A stretch of 64,000 nt of DNA from Paenarthrobacter aurescens TC1 (GTDB lineage Bacteria; Actinomycetota; Actinomycetes; Actinomycetales; Micrococcaceae). The stretch covers positions 62,001 to 126,000 of the forward strand of contig CP000476.1 in assembly GCA_000014925.1 (NCBI GenBank). Direction: 5' to 3'. The notes under the pieces are model-generated. The model did not search any database and was not told the origin of the DNA. It was given only the letters and a program-made list of their open reading frames with translations. The position numbers were made by a program, and so were the translations under genes. Shown piece by piece: positions 8,135 to 16,292 of this stretch (position 1 is its first letter; each line of letters starts with the position of its first letter).

Positions 8135-8502
8135 AAACAGCAAAACCGTGAAGCTTCCCCATGGGACAAGACAATCCGCCGCCGGCCCCCACCCGCAGCG
8201 GAACAGTTGCTCTCAGCCGGGACCACCCACTGGGAAATTCGGAATCACCTGATAAGGGCACAGGAACCTCACGCCCAGGGCAGCTCCTAATGAAGCCGGG
8301 GGAGTACCGACGGGCTATTACCCGCGATCTTCCCAAAACCACCAGACGCCCAAATCACCAGAAAATCACTACCAAAAACAGGTCAAAAACCCCTAGAAAT
8401 AAGGGGAAAAGCCTTTAAATCCGATTGGATAAAAGCTAGAATAGTAGTAGCAAGTCAGCCAGACGAACCTAACCAAAACTGATACGAAACGCAGGACTGA
8501 AA
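8135..8502. promoter_or_regulatory. Promoter region of redoxin-SSB operon
   Basis: No gene is credible in this ~370 bp. The last 140 bp turn AT-rich. It holds the small inverted repeat CCCCT/AGGGG (around 8390-8405) and a TAGAAT hexamer near 8437, a plausible -10 for the operon starting at 8503. The -35 is not clear. Confidence 0.4.
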
Positions 8503-8787
8503 ATGACTTCCTCAATCACCGATTACACGGTCTACACCAAGCCCGGTTGCCCGAACTGCGACCGCACCATGGAGTACTTCGATTCCAACGGCATCACCTA
8601 CACGCCCGTGGACATCACCGAAGTGCCGGAAGCGCTGGAGTACATCACCGCAGAGCTTGGCTACTCCCAGGCACCCGTCATCGTGAACAACTCCGATGAC
8701 CAGGACCACTGGTCCGGCCTCCGCCCTGACAAGCTCGTCCACGCCGCCATGACCCACACGACCGCGAACCGCAAGGAGGCATCATGA
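8503..8787 (+). CDS. NrdH/glutaredoxin-like redoxin
   Basis: 94 residues with a glutaredoxin/NrdH fold. The strand [12 protein letters not shown] carries the CPNC redox site at the N-terminus of helix 1, APVIVN is the cis-Pro loop, and [10 protein letters not shown] matches the WxGFRPDxL motif of NrdH. NrdH redoxins pass electrons to class Ib ribonucleotide reductase; plasmid copies also serve as general thiol donors. No nrdEF genes lie nearby. It overlaps the next gene by 4 bp and opens an operon ending in ssb. Confidence 0.8.
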   Translation: MTSSITDYTVYTKPGCPNCDRTMEYFDSNGITYTPVDITEVPEALEYITAELGYSQAPVIVNNSDDQDHWSGLRPDKLVHAAMTHTTANRKEAS

Positions 8788-9059
8788 CTGCCACGCCCAT
8801 CACCGCCGAGACCATCACTACGATCCTGGACCAGCTTGCTGTCCCCACGGAGTTGCGTACCGACCCGGAACTGCAGGCCGTGGCGTACGGGTTCGCGTTC
8901 CTGAACTCCCCGGCGACACTGCCCGAGGCACGCTTCTACGACGCCTCCACCGTCTTCTACGACGAGGAAGACGAAAGCAGGTACGAGCTCAACACCCGCG
9001 ACCTGATGGCCGAACAGCTCGCCTACCGGGCAAGCGTCCGCATCGCCGAACTCGGGTGA
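8784..9059 (+). CDS. Small acidic hypothetical protein in the ssb operon
   Basis: 91 residues, start overlapping the redoxin stop (ATGA), preceded by AAGGAGG. It is rich in Asp/Glu and Tyr around [18 protein letters not shown], and mostly helical. No family recognised. Tight overlap on both sides (GTGA at 9056) suggests co-translation with redoxin and SSB, so a role in plasmid DNA metabolism is possible. Confidence 0.55.
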   Translation: MTATPITAETITTILDQLAVPTELRTDPELQAVAYGFAFLNSPATLPEARFYDASTVFYDEEDESRYELNTRDLMAEQLAYRASVRIAELG

Positions 9060-9064
9060 GGACT

Positions 9065-9934
9065 ATGACCACCCCGCACCCTGTGGACGGGTTCAAGATC
9101 AGCCCGCGGATCCCGTTGGAGGTGGACCTGTTCCGGCGGACCAACCCCAGCGGCAGGATCTACCCCGACCCTGTGGAGCCCGAGGTTGTGGATCTGTACG
9201 ACGGCTTCTACGCCGCCCCCTACAAGGGTGGCGACGACCGGTACCTTGAGGCGATCAACCGCGCCCCGCTTGGCCCCGGCGGCCTCTGGGATGAACACAC
9301 CGCGGACCAGCACCAGCCCAACGACCTCACCCACGACGAACCCGGTGGGACCGAACCTCAGAACGAAACCAGCACGCACACCGAGAACACCAACAGCGCA
9401 CGAGGAAAAGGAATCATCATGGCCGGCGAAACCACCATTACTGTCATTGGAAACCTGACATCGGACCCCGAGTTGCGGTTCACCCCATCGGGTTCGGCGG
9501 TAGCGAATTTCACGATCGCTTCAACGCCCAGAACCTTCGATCGTCAGTCCAACGAGTGGAAGGACGGGGAGACGCTTTTCCTCCGTGCCAGTGTGTGGCG
9601 GGAAGCAGCTGAGAACGTCGCCGAGTCCCTGACCAAGGGCACGCGCGTGATCGTTTCCGGCAGGCTGAAGTCCCGGTCTTACGAGACCAAAGAGGGCGAA
9701 AAACGCACCGTGATAGAGCTTGAGGTAGACGAGATCGGTCCGAGCTTGCGTTACGCAAATGCGAAAGTAAACCGCACCCAGCGCACCAACCAGGGCGCAG
9801 GAAACGGCGGCGGATTCGGTAACCAGGGCGCTGGCGGACAGACCAACCAGCAGGACGACCCATTGGCCGCGAACCCGTCAGCCAACGCTGGCTCCTCCTG
9901 GGGCAACAGCCCCGACTCCGAACCCCCGTTCTAA
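9065..9934 (+). CDS. In-frame hypothetical domain running into SSB
   Basis: From ATG 9065 (GTGAGG just upstream; GTG 9056 is an alternative) the frame stays open for ~118 codons and enters ssb without a stop. Residues ~1-70 look like a small folded domain ([38 protein letters not shown]). Residues ~75-118 are a low-complexity Asn/Thr/Glu-rich linker. Either a 289-residue fusion with SSB is made, or SSB is mostly made from the internal start at 9419, which has its own strong ribosome-binding site. Both products may coexist. Confidence 0.45.
   Translation: MTTPHPVDGFKISPRIPLEVDLFRRTNPSGRIYPDPVEPEVVDLYDGFYAAPYKGGDDRYLEAINRAPLGPGGLWDEHTADQHQPNDLTHDEPGGTEPQNETSTHTENTNSARGKGIIMAGETTITVIGNLTSDPELRFTPSGSAVANFTIASTPRTFDRQSNEWKDGETLFLRASVWREAAENVAESLTKGTRVIVSGRLKSRSYETKEGEKRTVIELEVDEIGPSLRYANAKVNRTQRTNQGAGNGGGFGNQGAGGQTNQQDDPLAANPSANAGSSWGNSPDSEPPF
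9419..9934 (+). CDS. ssb: Single-stranded DNA-binding protein
   Basis: 171 residues from ATG 9419 with AGGAAAAGGA upstream. The OB fold starts [20 protein letters not shown] and includes [31 protein letters not shown] and [20 protein letters not shown]. The C-terminal linker is Gly/Asn/Gln-rich and ends in DSEPPF, the acidic tip that recruits partner proteins. Plasmid-borne ssb commonly supports conjugative or replicative single strands. The ParB-type small protein follows 5 bp later. Confidence 0.92.
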   Translation: MAGETTITVIGNLTSDPELRFTPSGSAVANFTIASTPRTFDRQSNEWKDGETLFLRASVWREAAENVAESLTKGTRVIVSGRLKSRSYETKEGEKRTVIELEVDEIGPSLRYANAKVNRTQRTNQGAGNGGGFGNQGAGGQTNQQDDPLAANPSANAGSSWGNSPDSEPPF

Positions 9935-9939
9935 TACCC

Positions 9940-10194
9940 ATGAAGCCGAGTGAGAAGAAGAGTCCCTACTTCACTGAAGAGGACCTGAAGCAGATCCGGG
10001 CAGCGGTTCAAGCGGTCGGGCAGCTTGAAGGGTATGTGTCCATTACGGATTTCGTTGAAGCAGCCGCACGTCGGGAGCTGCGACGGTTGCAGCGCAAGTA
10101 CAACGACGGCCGGAAATGGCCGGGTGTTGAAGCCGGGGAACTCCGCCCGGGGCGACGCACCCGTGAAGAAACTGCCCGCCGCGAAGACCGGTGA
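9940..10194 (+). CDS. CB-ParB-like ribbon-helix-helix protein
   Basis: 84 residues. The segment ITDFVEAAARRELRRLQRKY followed by NDGRKWP resembles the C-terminal ribbon-helix-helix domain of centromere-binding ParB-type proteins of actinobacterial plasmids, which often read G-Y-x-S-x-x-D-F-V followed by a long Arg-rich helix and NxG..W. It starts 5 bp after ssb. A DNA-binding role in partition or autoregulation is likely; no ParA gene is in the window. Confidence 0.6.
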   Translation: MKPSEKKSPYFTEEDLKQIRAAVQAVGQLEGYVSITDFVEAAARRELRRLQRKYNDGRKWPGVEAGELRPGRRTREETARREDR

Positions 10195-10361
10195 AACCCG
10201 GCAGGTAGGGTGCCTAATGGCTGCCGGCGCAAGTGGCCTGGATCGCGATATCCGTCAATAGTTATGGTGTCGCAGCCGTCGCCACCAAGGCCGGGCGTCA
10301 CGAAACGAACCAAGGGCACACAGTTACTGCAAGAGCCCGACCCGAGAAGTAAGGACCACAT

Positions 10362-10640
10362 ATGTCAATGACAACAAGGACCGTGATTCAGGAGGTTGCT
10401 CTTGTTGTCCTCGCGGTTGCCGCGGTGGTGGCTGCGATATGGTTCGCGGCCAACGGCTTCATGGCTGCCGCCTACCTCGGCACTGCGACGATGTGCATGC
10501 TGGTTTTCACGGCGGCGGCACTGAACAGGAGGGACCCGAAACGCTGGGGACCCCGCATCAATTCACGTACGGCGACGGTGGTCATTAATGTTCTCTCTAT
10601 TGTCGTCATCGCCCTCTACGTCTTTGGCCTGTTCTTTTAG
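10362..10640 (+). CDS. Small three-helix membrane protein
   Basis: 92 residues. Hydrophobic segments at ~11-31, ~35-52 and ~70-91; the loop NRRDPKRWGPRINSR is basic and probably cytoplasmic. No good family match. It stands alone between the ssb operon and the mobilisation region. Confidence 0.5.
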   Translation: MSMTTRTVIQEVALVVLAVAAVVAAIWFAANGFMAAAYLGTATMCMLVFTAAALNRRDPKRWGPRINSRTATVVINVLSIVVIALYVFGLFF

Positions 10641-11232
10641 CGCGAGAGCGGCAAGGAAGCCAGCTGAACGCTAAGACATCCCCGGGGCGTGAGGGGAGAA
10701 TTTCACGTCAACATTCCAGCCCAGGAACGCCGGACGCTCTGATGAGTCGCGAGTCCTGGTCTAGGACGACTGTCTGAGGCTCGTTCATGCTTCTTTCCCC
10801 CTGGAGTTTTGGCGAACGTCCGGCGGGTGCTTTTTGTTGTTTCCCGTGTGGGCTGTGTGGTGGGTCTTGGGTGAAAGCGTCCAGTACCTCAGCGTGATCC
10901 CCCCGGCCGCTTGATATGTCTCCCGGCACTATAGGTTTCTGTGCCCGCTTGTCTCGGCATCGCGTGAACTATGTGTGTCGTCCCGGCTGAAAGGAAGCCG
11001 GCTTTGCACGTGTGCTGTGTCGGCCAGCGTTCAGTCTTGGACCATGGGAAACGTTCCCGTTGGTGACCGACTGTGTATCCAGGTTGTGCACGGCCACCGC
11101 TCGTACTGGTGAGTGTCCTCGTGTTGGTGACGTGGTGGTTGTGTGCAGCCGGTCGGGTGGGTCCGGTCGTCCACATGTGTGCGGGAAAAGCCCGAAGGTT
11201 TTAGCTTTTGCCGTGCCCATGTGGGCGAGGGG
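10641..11232. other. Non-coding stretch before the mobilisation region
   Basis: About 590 bp with no credible gene. It contains a hairpin CCGGCT (10983-10988)/AGCCGG (10996-11001). Frames read as Pro/His/Thr-rich shadows. Its position beside par, ssb and mob genes makes it a place to look for a replication origin, but no iterons or AT-rich island were found by eye. Confidence 0.35.
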
Positions 11233-11535
11233 TTACTGTTCCGATGCCACCGAGGCAGGCGCTGTTTCCCGGGCGGTCTTCTTGCCGCGCGGTCGTCCTC
11301 CGGCCTTCCTACCTGGCGTGTCCAGGCCGAAGCCGCGCAAGTCCGATTCGGTCCAGTCGGCACGCAGCGCAGCTTGGTAGTCCTTGGCGTACTTTTGTTC
11401 GGCTGCTGCGAGCAGCTGTGCGGCTTCCTGAAGTTCGACGCTGCTGGCTGCTGCGTTCTTCACAGCGTTGACCTTGGCGTCCCTGGCAGCGTCAATTTTC
11501 GCGGCCGCTTTAGCGGCAATGTCGTTGATGTCCAT
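11233..11535 (-). CDS. Ala-rich coiled-coil protein divergent from mob genes
   Basis: 100 residues. Residues 1-60 are an Ala/Lys/Asp-rich amphipathic helix (AAKAAAKIDAARDAKVNAVK) and the C-terminus is basic (GRKAGGRPRGKKTAR), as in DNA-binding tails. It is transcribed away from mobC across the putative oriT. Such genes next to oriT may be transfer accessory or regulatory proteins. No family was recognised. Confidence 0.5.
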   Translation of the reverse strand: MDINDIAAKAAAKIDAARDAKVNAVKNAAASSVELQEAAQLLAAAEQKYAKDYQAALRADWTESDLRGFGLDTPGRKAGGRPRGKKTARETAPASVASEQ

Positions 11536-11630
11536 GTGGCCAGTCTAGCGGCCCTGACTGACACAGATAGGTGTGGTTTTTGGCGCGTCGCACAACGGGT
11601 ACAAAACGCGAAAACTCAACCATGCGGAGC

Positions 11631-11708
11631 AAGCTATACACTTACACTGGTGTAAGTAGCTTGTCGTCCTCGACACTGGAGGTCGAGTACGGCACACTTG
11701 TCAGTGTG
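11631..11708. other. Putative origin of transfer (three adjacent hairpins)
   Basis: Between the divergent genes three inverted repeats follow each other. ACTTACAC/GTGTAAGT (11640-11657) is extended by AAGCT (11631-11635)/AGCTT (11658-11662). CTCGAC (11669-11674) pairs with GTCGAG (11682-11687). CACACT (11693-11698) pairs with AGTGTG (11703-11708). Clustered inverted repeats directly upstream of mobC and relaxase genes are typical of oriT; the nick site is not assigned. Confidence 0.5.
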
Positions 11709-11756
11709 GTCCCCGGTTCGGGGTCGCTGCGCTGGGCCTTTGAAGGAGGGACTGGG

Positions 11757-12149
11757 ATGTCCGATGAAGAGAGCACTCATCGCCCCAATTTGTCCCGCCG
11801 TCGTCGTGCGAACACTCCGGCAGGAACGAAGAAGCGCCGTGACGTGTGGGTCACGGTGGAAGAGGAAGCGGCGCTTGTTGCGAGGGCCGAACGGGAGAAA
11901 GTGACCGTTCCGAACCTGCTGGTTTCATCGGCCCTGGCAGAGCGCACCGACTCACCCACGGAGCGCCGCGCAATCGGCGCTGAACTCATGCAATTGCACA
12001 ACCTCCTTGCCCGTTCCTCGAACAACATCAACCAACTCGCGCGGCAGGCCAATGCCACGGGTGAGTTCCCCGTAGAGGCCCGCGAGGCTCTGAAGCATCT
12101 CCGGACCGTGGCTATGCGAATCGACCGGGCCATCGAGGGGTTGATGTAA
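11757..12149 (+). CDS. MobC-like mobilisation accessory protein
   Basis: 130 residues from ATG 11757, with GGAGGG upstream. The N-terminus is basic (RRRRANTPAGTKKRRDVWV) and then reads VTVEEEAALVARAEREKVTV as a ribbon-helix-helix-like DNA-binding part. The C-terminal MobC-family segment is LMQLHNLLARSSNNINQLAR. MobC proteins bind near oriT and open the strands for the relaxase. The relaxase gene follows 3 bp after the stop, forming the mob operon. Confidence 0.8.
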   Translation: MSDEESTHRPNLSRRRRANTPAGTKKRRDVWVTVEEEAALVARAEREKVTVPNLLVSSALAERTDSPTERRAIGAELMQLHNLLARSSNNINQLARQANATGEFPVEAREALKHLRTVAMRIDRAIEGLM

Positions 12150-12152
12150 GGA

Positions 12153-13781
12153 ATGATTCCGAACATCACCCGCGGTTCGCGCATGGGTGGCCTGATGGTT
12201 TACCTGGCATCGACCGACGCTGACAAGATCAAGAACGCACACACTGAGCCGCACTTGGTGGCTGGTGATGCGGCCATCATGAGTTGGTACGACGACGGCG
12301 TGCTGGACAGGGATGACGCTCTGGCCATTGCCAAGCACCTCGACCAACCACGCAAGCTGTTCGGTGTTTCCGTTCAGATCAAGGACATGCAGTGGGATGC
12401 GGCCAAGAAGGAACGCGTGCACGTTGGTTACAAGGACGCCAGCGTGTGGCACTGCTCGCTGAGTCTTCGCGCTGAAGAGGGCGCACTGACGGACCAGCAA
12501 TGGGGTGACATCGCGAACGATTTCATGGATTCCATGGGCTTCACTGCAGCTAGTGGCAAGGCACAGTGCCGCTGGGCAGCGATCAACCACGGCACGAGCG
12601 AGAACGGCAACCACCACATCCACTTGGCAGTGTCCCTGGTCCGCGAGGACGGCACCAAGGCCTCTACTCACGGGGACTACAAAAGGGCACAAAAGACGTG
12701 CCGGGAACTGGAAGTTAAGTACGGGCTAGAACAGCTTTCCACCGTGCACGCCACTCGTGGTTACGACCGCGCTGAGAAGGCCACCGCTGCACGGGACGAA
12801 CGGGAAATGCACCGCTCGGCACTGGCGCGTAAGGTGCGGGCCAGTGCCAGTGCATCAGCAACGGAGGGAGAGTTCGTTCGCCGCGCCCGTGACACGGGAA
12901 TGTTGCTGCGACCGCGCTACGCGAAGAACACGACAGACGTCATTGTCGGGTACTCCGTGGCCGAGCGACCTAAGGCCGGAGAGCGTCCCATTTGGTTCGG
13001 CGGCGGAACCCTTGCCTCGGACTTGAAGCTTGGTGCTCTGCGTGAGGCATGGATGGATTCTCCGAAGCTTGCTACGGAAGCTGCGGCGGAATGGAACGCG
13101 GCAGCTCGCAACAAGCGAACGGTCTCCAAGACCGGTCCTGAGAAGGCTATGCCGTCTCCGCAGGTGTGGGTGGAGTACACCCGCAACGCGACAGCTCTTG
13201 CAGAACAGCTGCGTGCCATTCCGTTGGACGATCACGCCACCTGGGCGAAGGCAGCCCGGGACGTTTCGGGAGCCTTCGCGGCTTGGTCGTACCGTCTCGA
13301 AAGCACACCTGGACCGCTGGCCGAAACTGCCGCTGAATTGTCCCGCACCGCGCAACTGCGTGCACCTCGCCAGCACGGCAAACCTGTCGCGCTGCCGTCC
13401 ATTGCCGGCACCGCCATGTTGTTCCTGGCAGCATCGAGCAAGAACAAGACAGCGGCTCAGGCTGCGCTGATGGTGCAACTGGCGAATATGGCTGCGGCGA
13501 TCTACGACATGCATCTGCAATCCGGTCGGACACGGGAAGCTGAGAGAATTCGGGCCGTCGTTGCAACCCAACTCAAGCCCTTTGCAGCGACCATGCCCCG
13601 GCCCGTCAACGTAGGTGCGACCGAGCAAGCAGTAGGGCGTGAACCTGCCCGGAACCCTGTGGAGCTCGGCCTACGCGGTATGGCACCTATCCGTCCCGGC
13701 TCGGTTGTTCCAGGAACAGCAACACCGGCCAAGACACCCACGCGTACCGGACGCGAATCCGGGCCTGTACTCGACCGATGA
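12153..13781 (+). CDS. Relaxase / mobilisation nuclease
   Basis: 542 residues. The N-terminus (MIPNITRGSRMGGLMVYLAS) matches motif I of MobA/VirD2-type relaxases. The HUH metal site is AINHGTSENGNHHIHLAV at ~145-165, three histidines including HIH. The enzyme nicks oriT and stays bound to the 5' end during transfer. Residues ~230-542 form a helical C-terminal part without clear motor motifs. The catalytic Tyr was not assigned with certainty. mobC is immediately upstream, and a coiled-coil gene follows 30 bp downstream. Confidence 0.85.
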   Translation: MIPNITRGSRMGGLMVYLASTDADKIKNAHTEPHLVAGDAAIMSWYDDGVLDRDDALAIAKHLDQPRKLFGVSVQIKDMQWDAAKKERVHVGYKDASVWHCSLSLRAEEGALTDQQWGDIANDFMDSMGFTAASGKAQCRWAAINHGTSENGNHHIHLAVSLVREDGTKASTHGDYKRAQKTCRELEVKYGLEQLSTVHATRGYDRAEKATAARDEREMHRSALARKVRASASASATEGEFVRRARDTGMLLRPRYAKNTTDVIVGYSVAERPKAGERPIWFGGGTLASDLKLGALREAWMDSPKLATEAAAEWNAAARNKRTVSKTGPEKAMPSPQVWVEYTRNATALAEQLRAIPLDDHATWAKAARDVSGAFAAWSYRLESTPGPLAETAAELSRTAQLRAPRQHGKPVALPSIAGTAMLFLAASSKNKTAAQAALMVQLANMAAAIYDMHLQSGRTREAERIRAVVATQLKPFAATMPRPVNVGATEQAVGREPARNPVELGLRGMAPIRPGSVVPGTATPAKTPTRTGRESGPVLDR

Positions 13782-13811
13782 GAATCACACCACTAGTGCA
13801 AGGGGAACACC

Positions 13812-15437
13812 ATGAGTGAATCAGACGGAATGGACGATGTAGTAGACGGCGGACTGCGGCAATCACTGATGGTCGCCTCCCGCATTGCAGAGACTCTGGC
13901 TCGCAAACGACAGGAAGCCCAGCGGCAGCAGGAACACCTTGACTCACAGGCAGCTCACGAAGCCCAGGCGCGCCTTGCCGCCGAGCGTAGCGCCGCGCAC
14001 GCAGCACTCGCACCGGTCGAAAAAGATCAATGGTGGGACAAGGCGCAGCCATCGGACATCGCGACCGCTTACAGCGTTGCAGAAGCGTGGAAGGATCACG
14101 ACCCCACTGCTCTGGCAGCGTCCGAAAGGATCCGCCAGGAAGTCTTTGCGCGGTACGGCATCGACACCCGAGACGTCGGCACGGACACCGCGTATCTTGA
14201 GTCGGGCATTCACACCGTCGCCACCGAAAGGGCGCGCTTAGCAGCACCTGGAACCGCCGCGGGAGTGCAGGGCCAAGACGACCACAAGAGCCAACTCCAA
14301 AGCGCCATTGAATGGGCCGCAGAAGAAGACCCAAGGTTCTACGCCGAGTGGAGAAACCGCCAGGGATTCACGGACACCGTAGAGGACCAACGCTCCGTCG
14401 AAAAGGAACTCATTCAGTACTGGCAAACGGCATCTGCCCCTGCCGTTGGTCAAAGCACCGAGGGTGTTGACCAGACGCAAAGCAAGGCCGATCACCAGAC
14501 TGATCTGGGCCGGGCTACGGAATGGGCAAAAGAACACGACCGGAAGTTTTACGACGACTGGAAACTTCGCCACGACTTTGCCGACACGGTAGCCGATGAG
14601 CGCAGCGACGAGAACAGGCTCATCCGGCATTGGCAGGCAGCTACAGGCGCCCAGCTGGCATCACAGTCAGCCGCAGTGGAACACGAAAAGGCCATGCAGC
14701 TCCTGGCCGCTGCCCGCGCCGAAGAACTCCGCGCCCAAGCGGCGAAGCTGGCGCCTCAGATGGAACGCCACCAGGTGCCCGTGGAGTACCTGGCCAACCC
14801 CGAACTGACCAAAGCACTCCAGCTGGCACACAACGCGAAGACACCCAAAGCGTTGGAGGTAGCCGACGCGGCCGTGAAGGAGCGCCTGTACCTGATCGGC
14901 AAGGACGGTATCAACGGACCCGACATTGACCAGCTGCGGAAAGAAACGACCGCGAACGTCAACGGTGCAGGCGAGGAACACTTCAAAGACCCAGCGTTCG
15001 TGGACGCAGCCAAGAACCTGCACGAAGCCAAGCTGTTGGCTGAGGGCGGATTCAAAGGCGACAAATGGTCAACGCAGGAGCAGAGGTACGAGCGCGCCGA
15101 GAAGGAACTCTTCGCACGCATGGAGGGCGTCGGCCGCGAGATCGAGAACCGGGTTACCGGCAACGACAGCAGCCGGCTCAAAGACCAAGGACTGAAAGCA
15201 GAAACAACCTCCGCCAGCGACTACGGTTCGGCGGAACGGCAAAACGCGTTTGCCGCTTCATTGGCTGACAGTGGGGCCAACGAATCCCAGGTGCGAGGCC
15301 GGGTCGCTGCTGAACGCAGCGAGGCCTCACACCCTCGCGGAGCCCTGACCATGGGCAAAGGGGCTGCCAAGGCCAGGAAGTCCCCCACGGGGGCCTCGAA
15401 GGGTGCTGAGAGGTTCAAGGGCGGGCCGTCCAAGTAG
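13812..15437 (+). CDS. Coiled-coil mobilisation-linked protein with internal duplication
   Basis: 541 residues, Ala/Glu/Gln-rich and strongly helical. Two ~50-residue units are repeated: ~156-210 has AIEWAAEEDPRFYAEW and TVEDQRSVEKELIQYWQTA; ~233-285 has ATEWAKEHDRKFYDDW and TVADERSDENRLIRHWQAA. The C-terminus is basic and Gly/Ser/Lys-rich (KGAAKARKSPTGASK). Placed right after the relaxase with AAGGGG upstream of its start, it is probably a transfer accessory or structural protein. No known family recognised. Confidence 0.55.
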   Translation: MSESDGMDDVVDGGLRQSLMVASRIAETLARKRQEAQRQQEHLDSQAAHEAQARLAAERSAAHAALAPVEKDQWWDKAQPSDIATAYSVAEAWKDHDPTALAASERIRQEVFARYGIDTRDVGTDTAYLESGIHTVATERARLAAPGTAAGVQGQDDHKSQLQSAIEWAAEEDPRFYAEWRNRQGFTDTVEDQRSVEKELIQYWQTASAPAVGQSTEGVDQTQSKADHQTDLGRATEWAKEHDRKFYDDWKLRHDFADTVADERSDENRLIRHWQAATGAQLASQSAAVEHEKAMQLLAAARAEELRAQAAKLAPQMERHQVPVEYLANPELTKALQLAHNAKTPKALEVADAAVKERLYLIGKDGINGPDIDQLRKETTANVNGAGEEHFKDPAFVDAAKNLHEAKLLAEGGFKGDKWSTQEQRYERAEKELFARMEGVGREIENRVTGNDSSRLKDQGLKAETTSASDYGSAERQNAFAASLADSGANESQVRGRVAAERSEASHPRGALTMGKGAAKARKSPTGASKGAERFKGGPSK

Positions 15438-15510
15438 TTCGTTTCCGATCAAAGATAGGGCCACGGAGATTACTCGGTGGCCTTATCTTTTGCTGACTAT
15501 TGTCCGCCGC

Positions 15511-15572
15511 GCTACTCCCGTACAAAGCCGCGATACTCCCGTGCAAAGCCACGCTACTCCCGTACAAAAAGG
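15511..15572. repeat. Three 21-bp tandem direct repeats
   Basis: Units at 15511-15531, 15532-15552 and 15553-15572 share GCTACTCCCGTACAAAGCC with 1-3 changes each. They lie in the 170-bp gap between two convergent genes. Iteron-like spacing (two helical turns) suggests protein binding; strand slippage is an alternative. Confidence 0.7.
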
Positions 15573-15607
15573 CAGGCAGCAGGGTCACTGGCTGATGCCG
15601 CAGAGGT

Positions 15608-16183
15608 TCAGGAAGAAGGGCGTTCGCTTGCATCCCATCGCTTTTGGGCTCCTTGCCGGGTGATCCCGAAGGCTCTGCCGATCTTGTCCCAGGAGATGCC
15701 GTCAGCCCGGGCTGCGGCTACAGCCTCGTCGAGCTGCATCTCGATCTTCTTCAGTTGCCCACCCAAGGCCTGGATGGCGTGTAGATGCAGGTCCGGGGCG
15801 ATATGGGAATGCCATTGAGCCAGGAATAGCGGTTCCAAGTCTTCCCGGTCGCTAACGTAGGTGGCGTCGTCACTGGAAGGATCCCCGACGTAGATTCGAT
15901 GGCGGGTGAGGTCTTCGTCGGCGGGGTCCCAGACTCGGGTCCACAGCGTGTCCAGAATGACGTGCTTCTTGAATGGTTCGCAGCTGCAGGCGACTTTCCA
16001 GCCGACCACCTGCGATGGCGGCCGCCAGGCCGGGCTGTCCGGGTCGTCGCTTTCCCAGATGGTCGTGCCGTCCGGGTTAATCAGGCCGATCTGCATGTGC
16101 TTTCCGCCGGAGCCGTACATGCCGTCGGCGAAGACGCAGACAACATAGCCCTCGTGGTCGCTGCCCTCGGTGAACCAGCCCAT
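15608..16183 (-). CDS. Hypothetical protein with C-terminal HTH
   Basis: 191 residues from ATG 16183, selected because AAGGGA lies in range upstream; the frame extends to 16270. The first ~130 residues are a mixed alpha/beta domain of no recognised family, with a CSCEPFKKH segment. The C-terminal ~30 residues, DGISWDKIGRAFGITRQGAQ then KRWD, are a clear helix-turn-helix of the kind found in small actinobacterial regulators. It may control nearby mobilisation genes; this is inference. Confidence 0.6.
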   Translation of the reverse strand: MGWFTEGSDHEGYVVCVFADGMYGSGGKHMQIGLINPDGTTIWESDDPDSPAWRPPSQVVGWKVACSCEPFKKHVILDTLWTRVWDPADEDLTRHRIYVGDPSSDDATYVSDREDLEPLFLAQWHSHIAPDLHLHAIQALGGQLKKIEMQLDEAVAAARADGISWDKIGRAFGITRQGAQKRWDASERPSS

Positions 16184-16292
16184 CTCGCTTCCCTTCATCG
16201 ACGTCCGGTTGTTACAGTGATCAGTATCCCTGATAGCAACCAAAGTTGCTAGGCGAATCAACTTAGGCAACTTTACTTGTCATAATATAAGC

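Noticed and set aside
4300..8431. CCGATTGGATA occurs both at the IS110 transposase end (about 4308) and before the redoxin operon (about 8421), as if element ends
   Set aside because: The first copy is within or next to the transposase 3' coding end and the match is only ~11 bp; no transposase lies near 8421.
15511..15572. CRISPR-like array
   Set aside because: Only three 21-bp units directly joined with no spacers and no cas genes.
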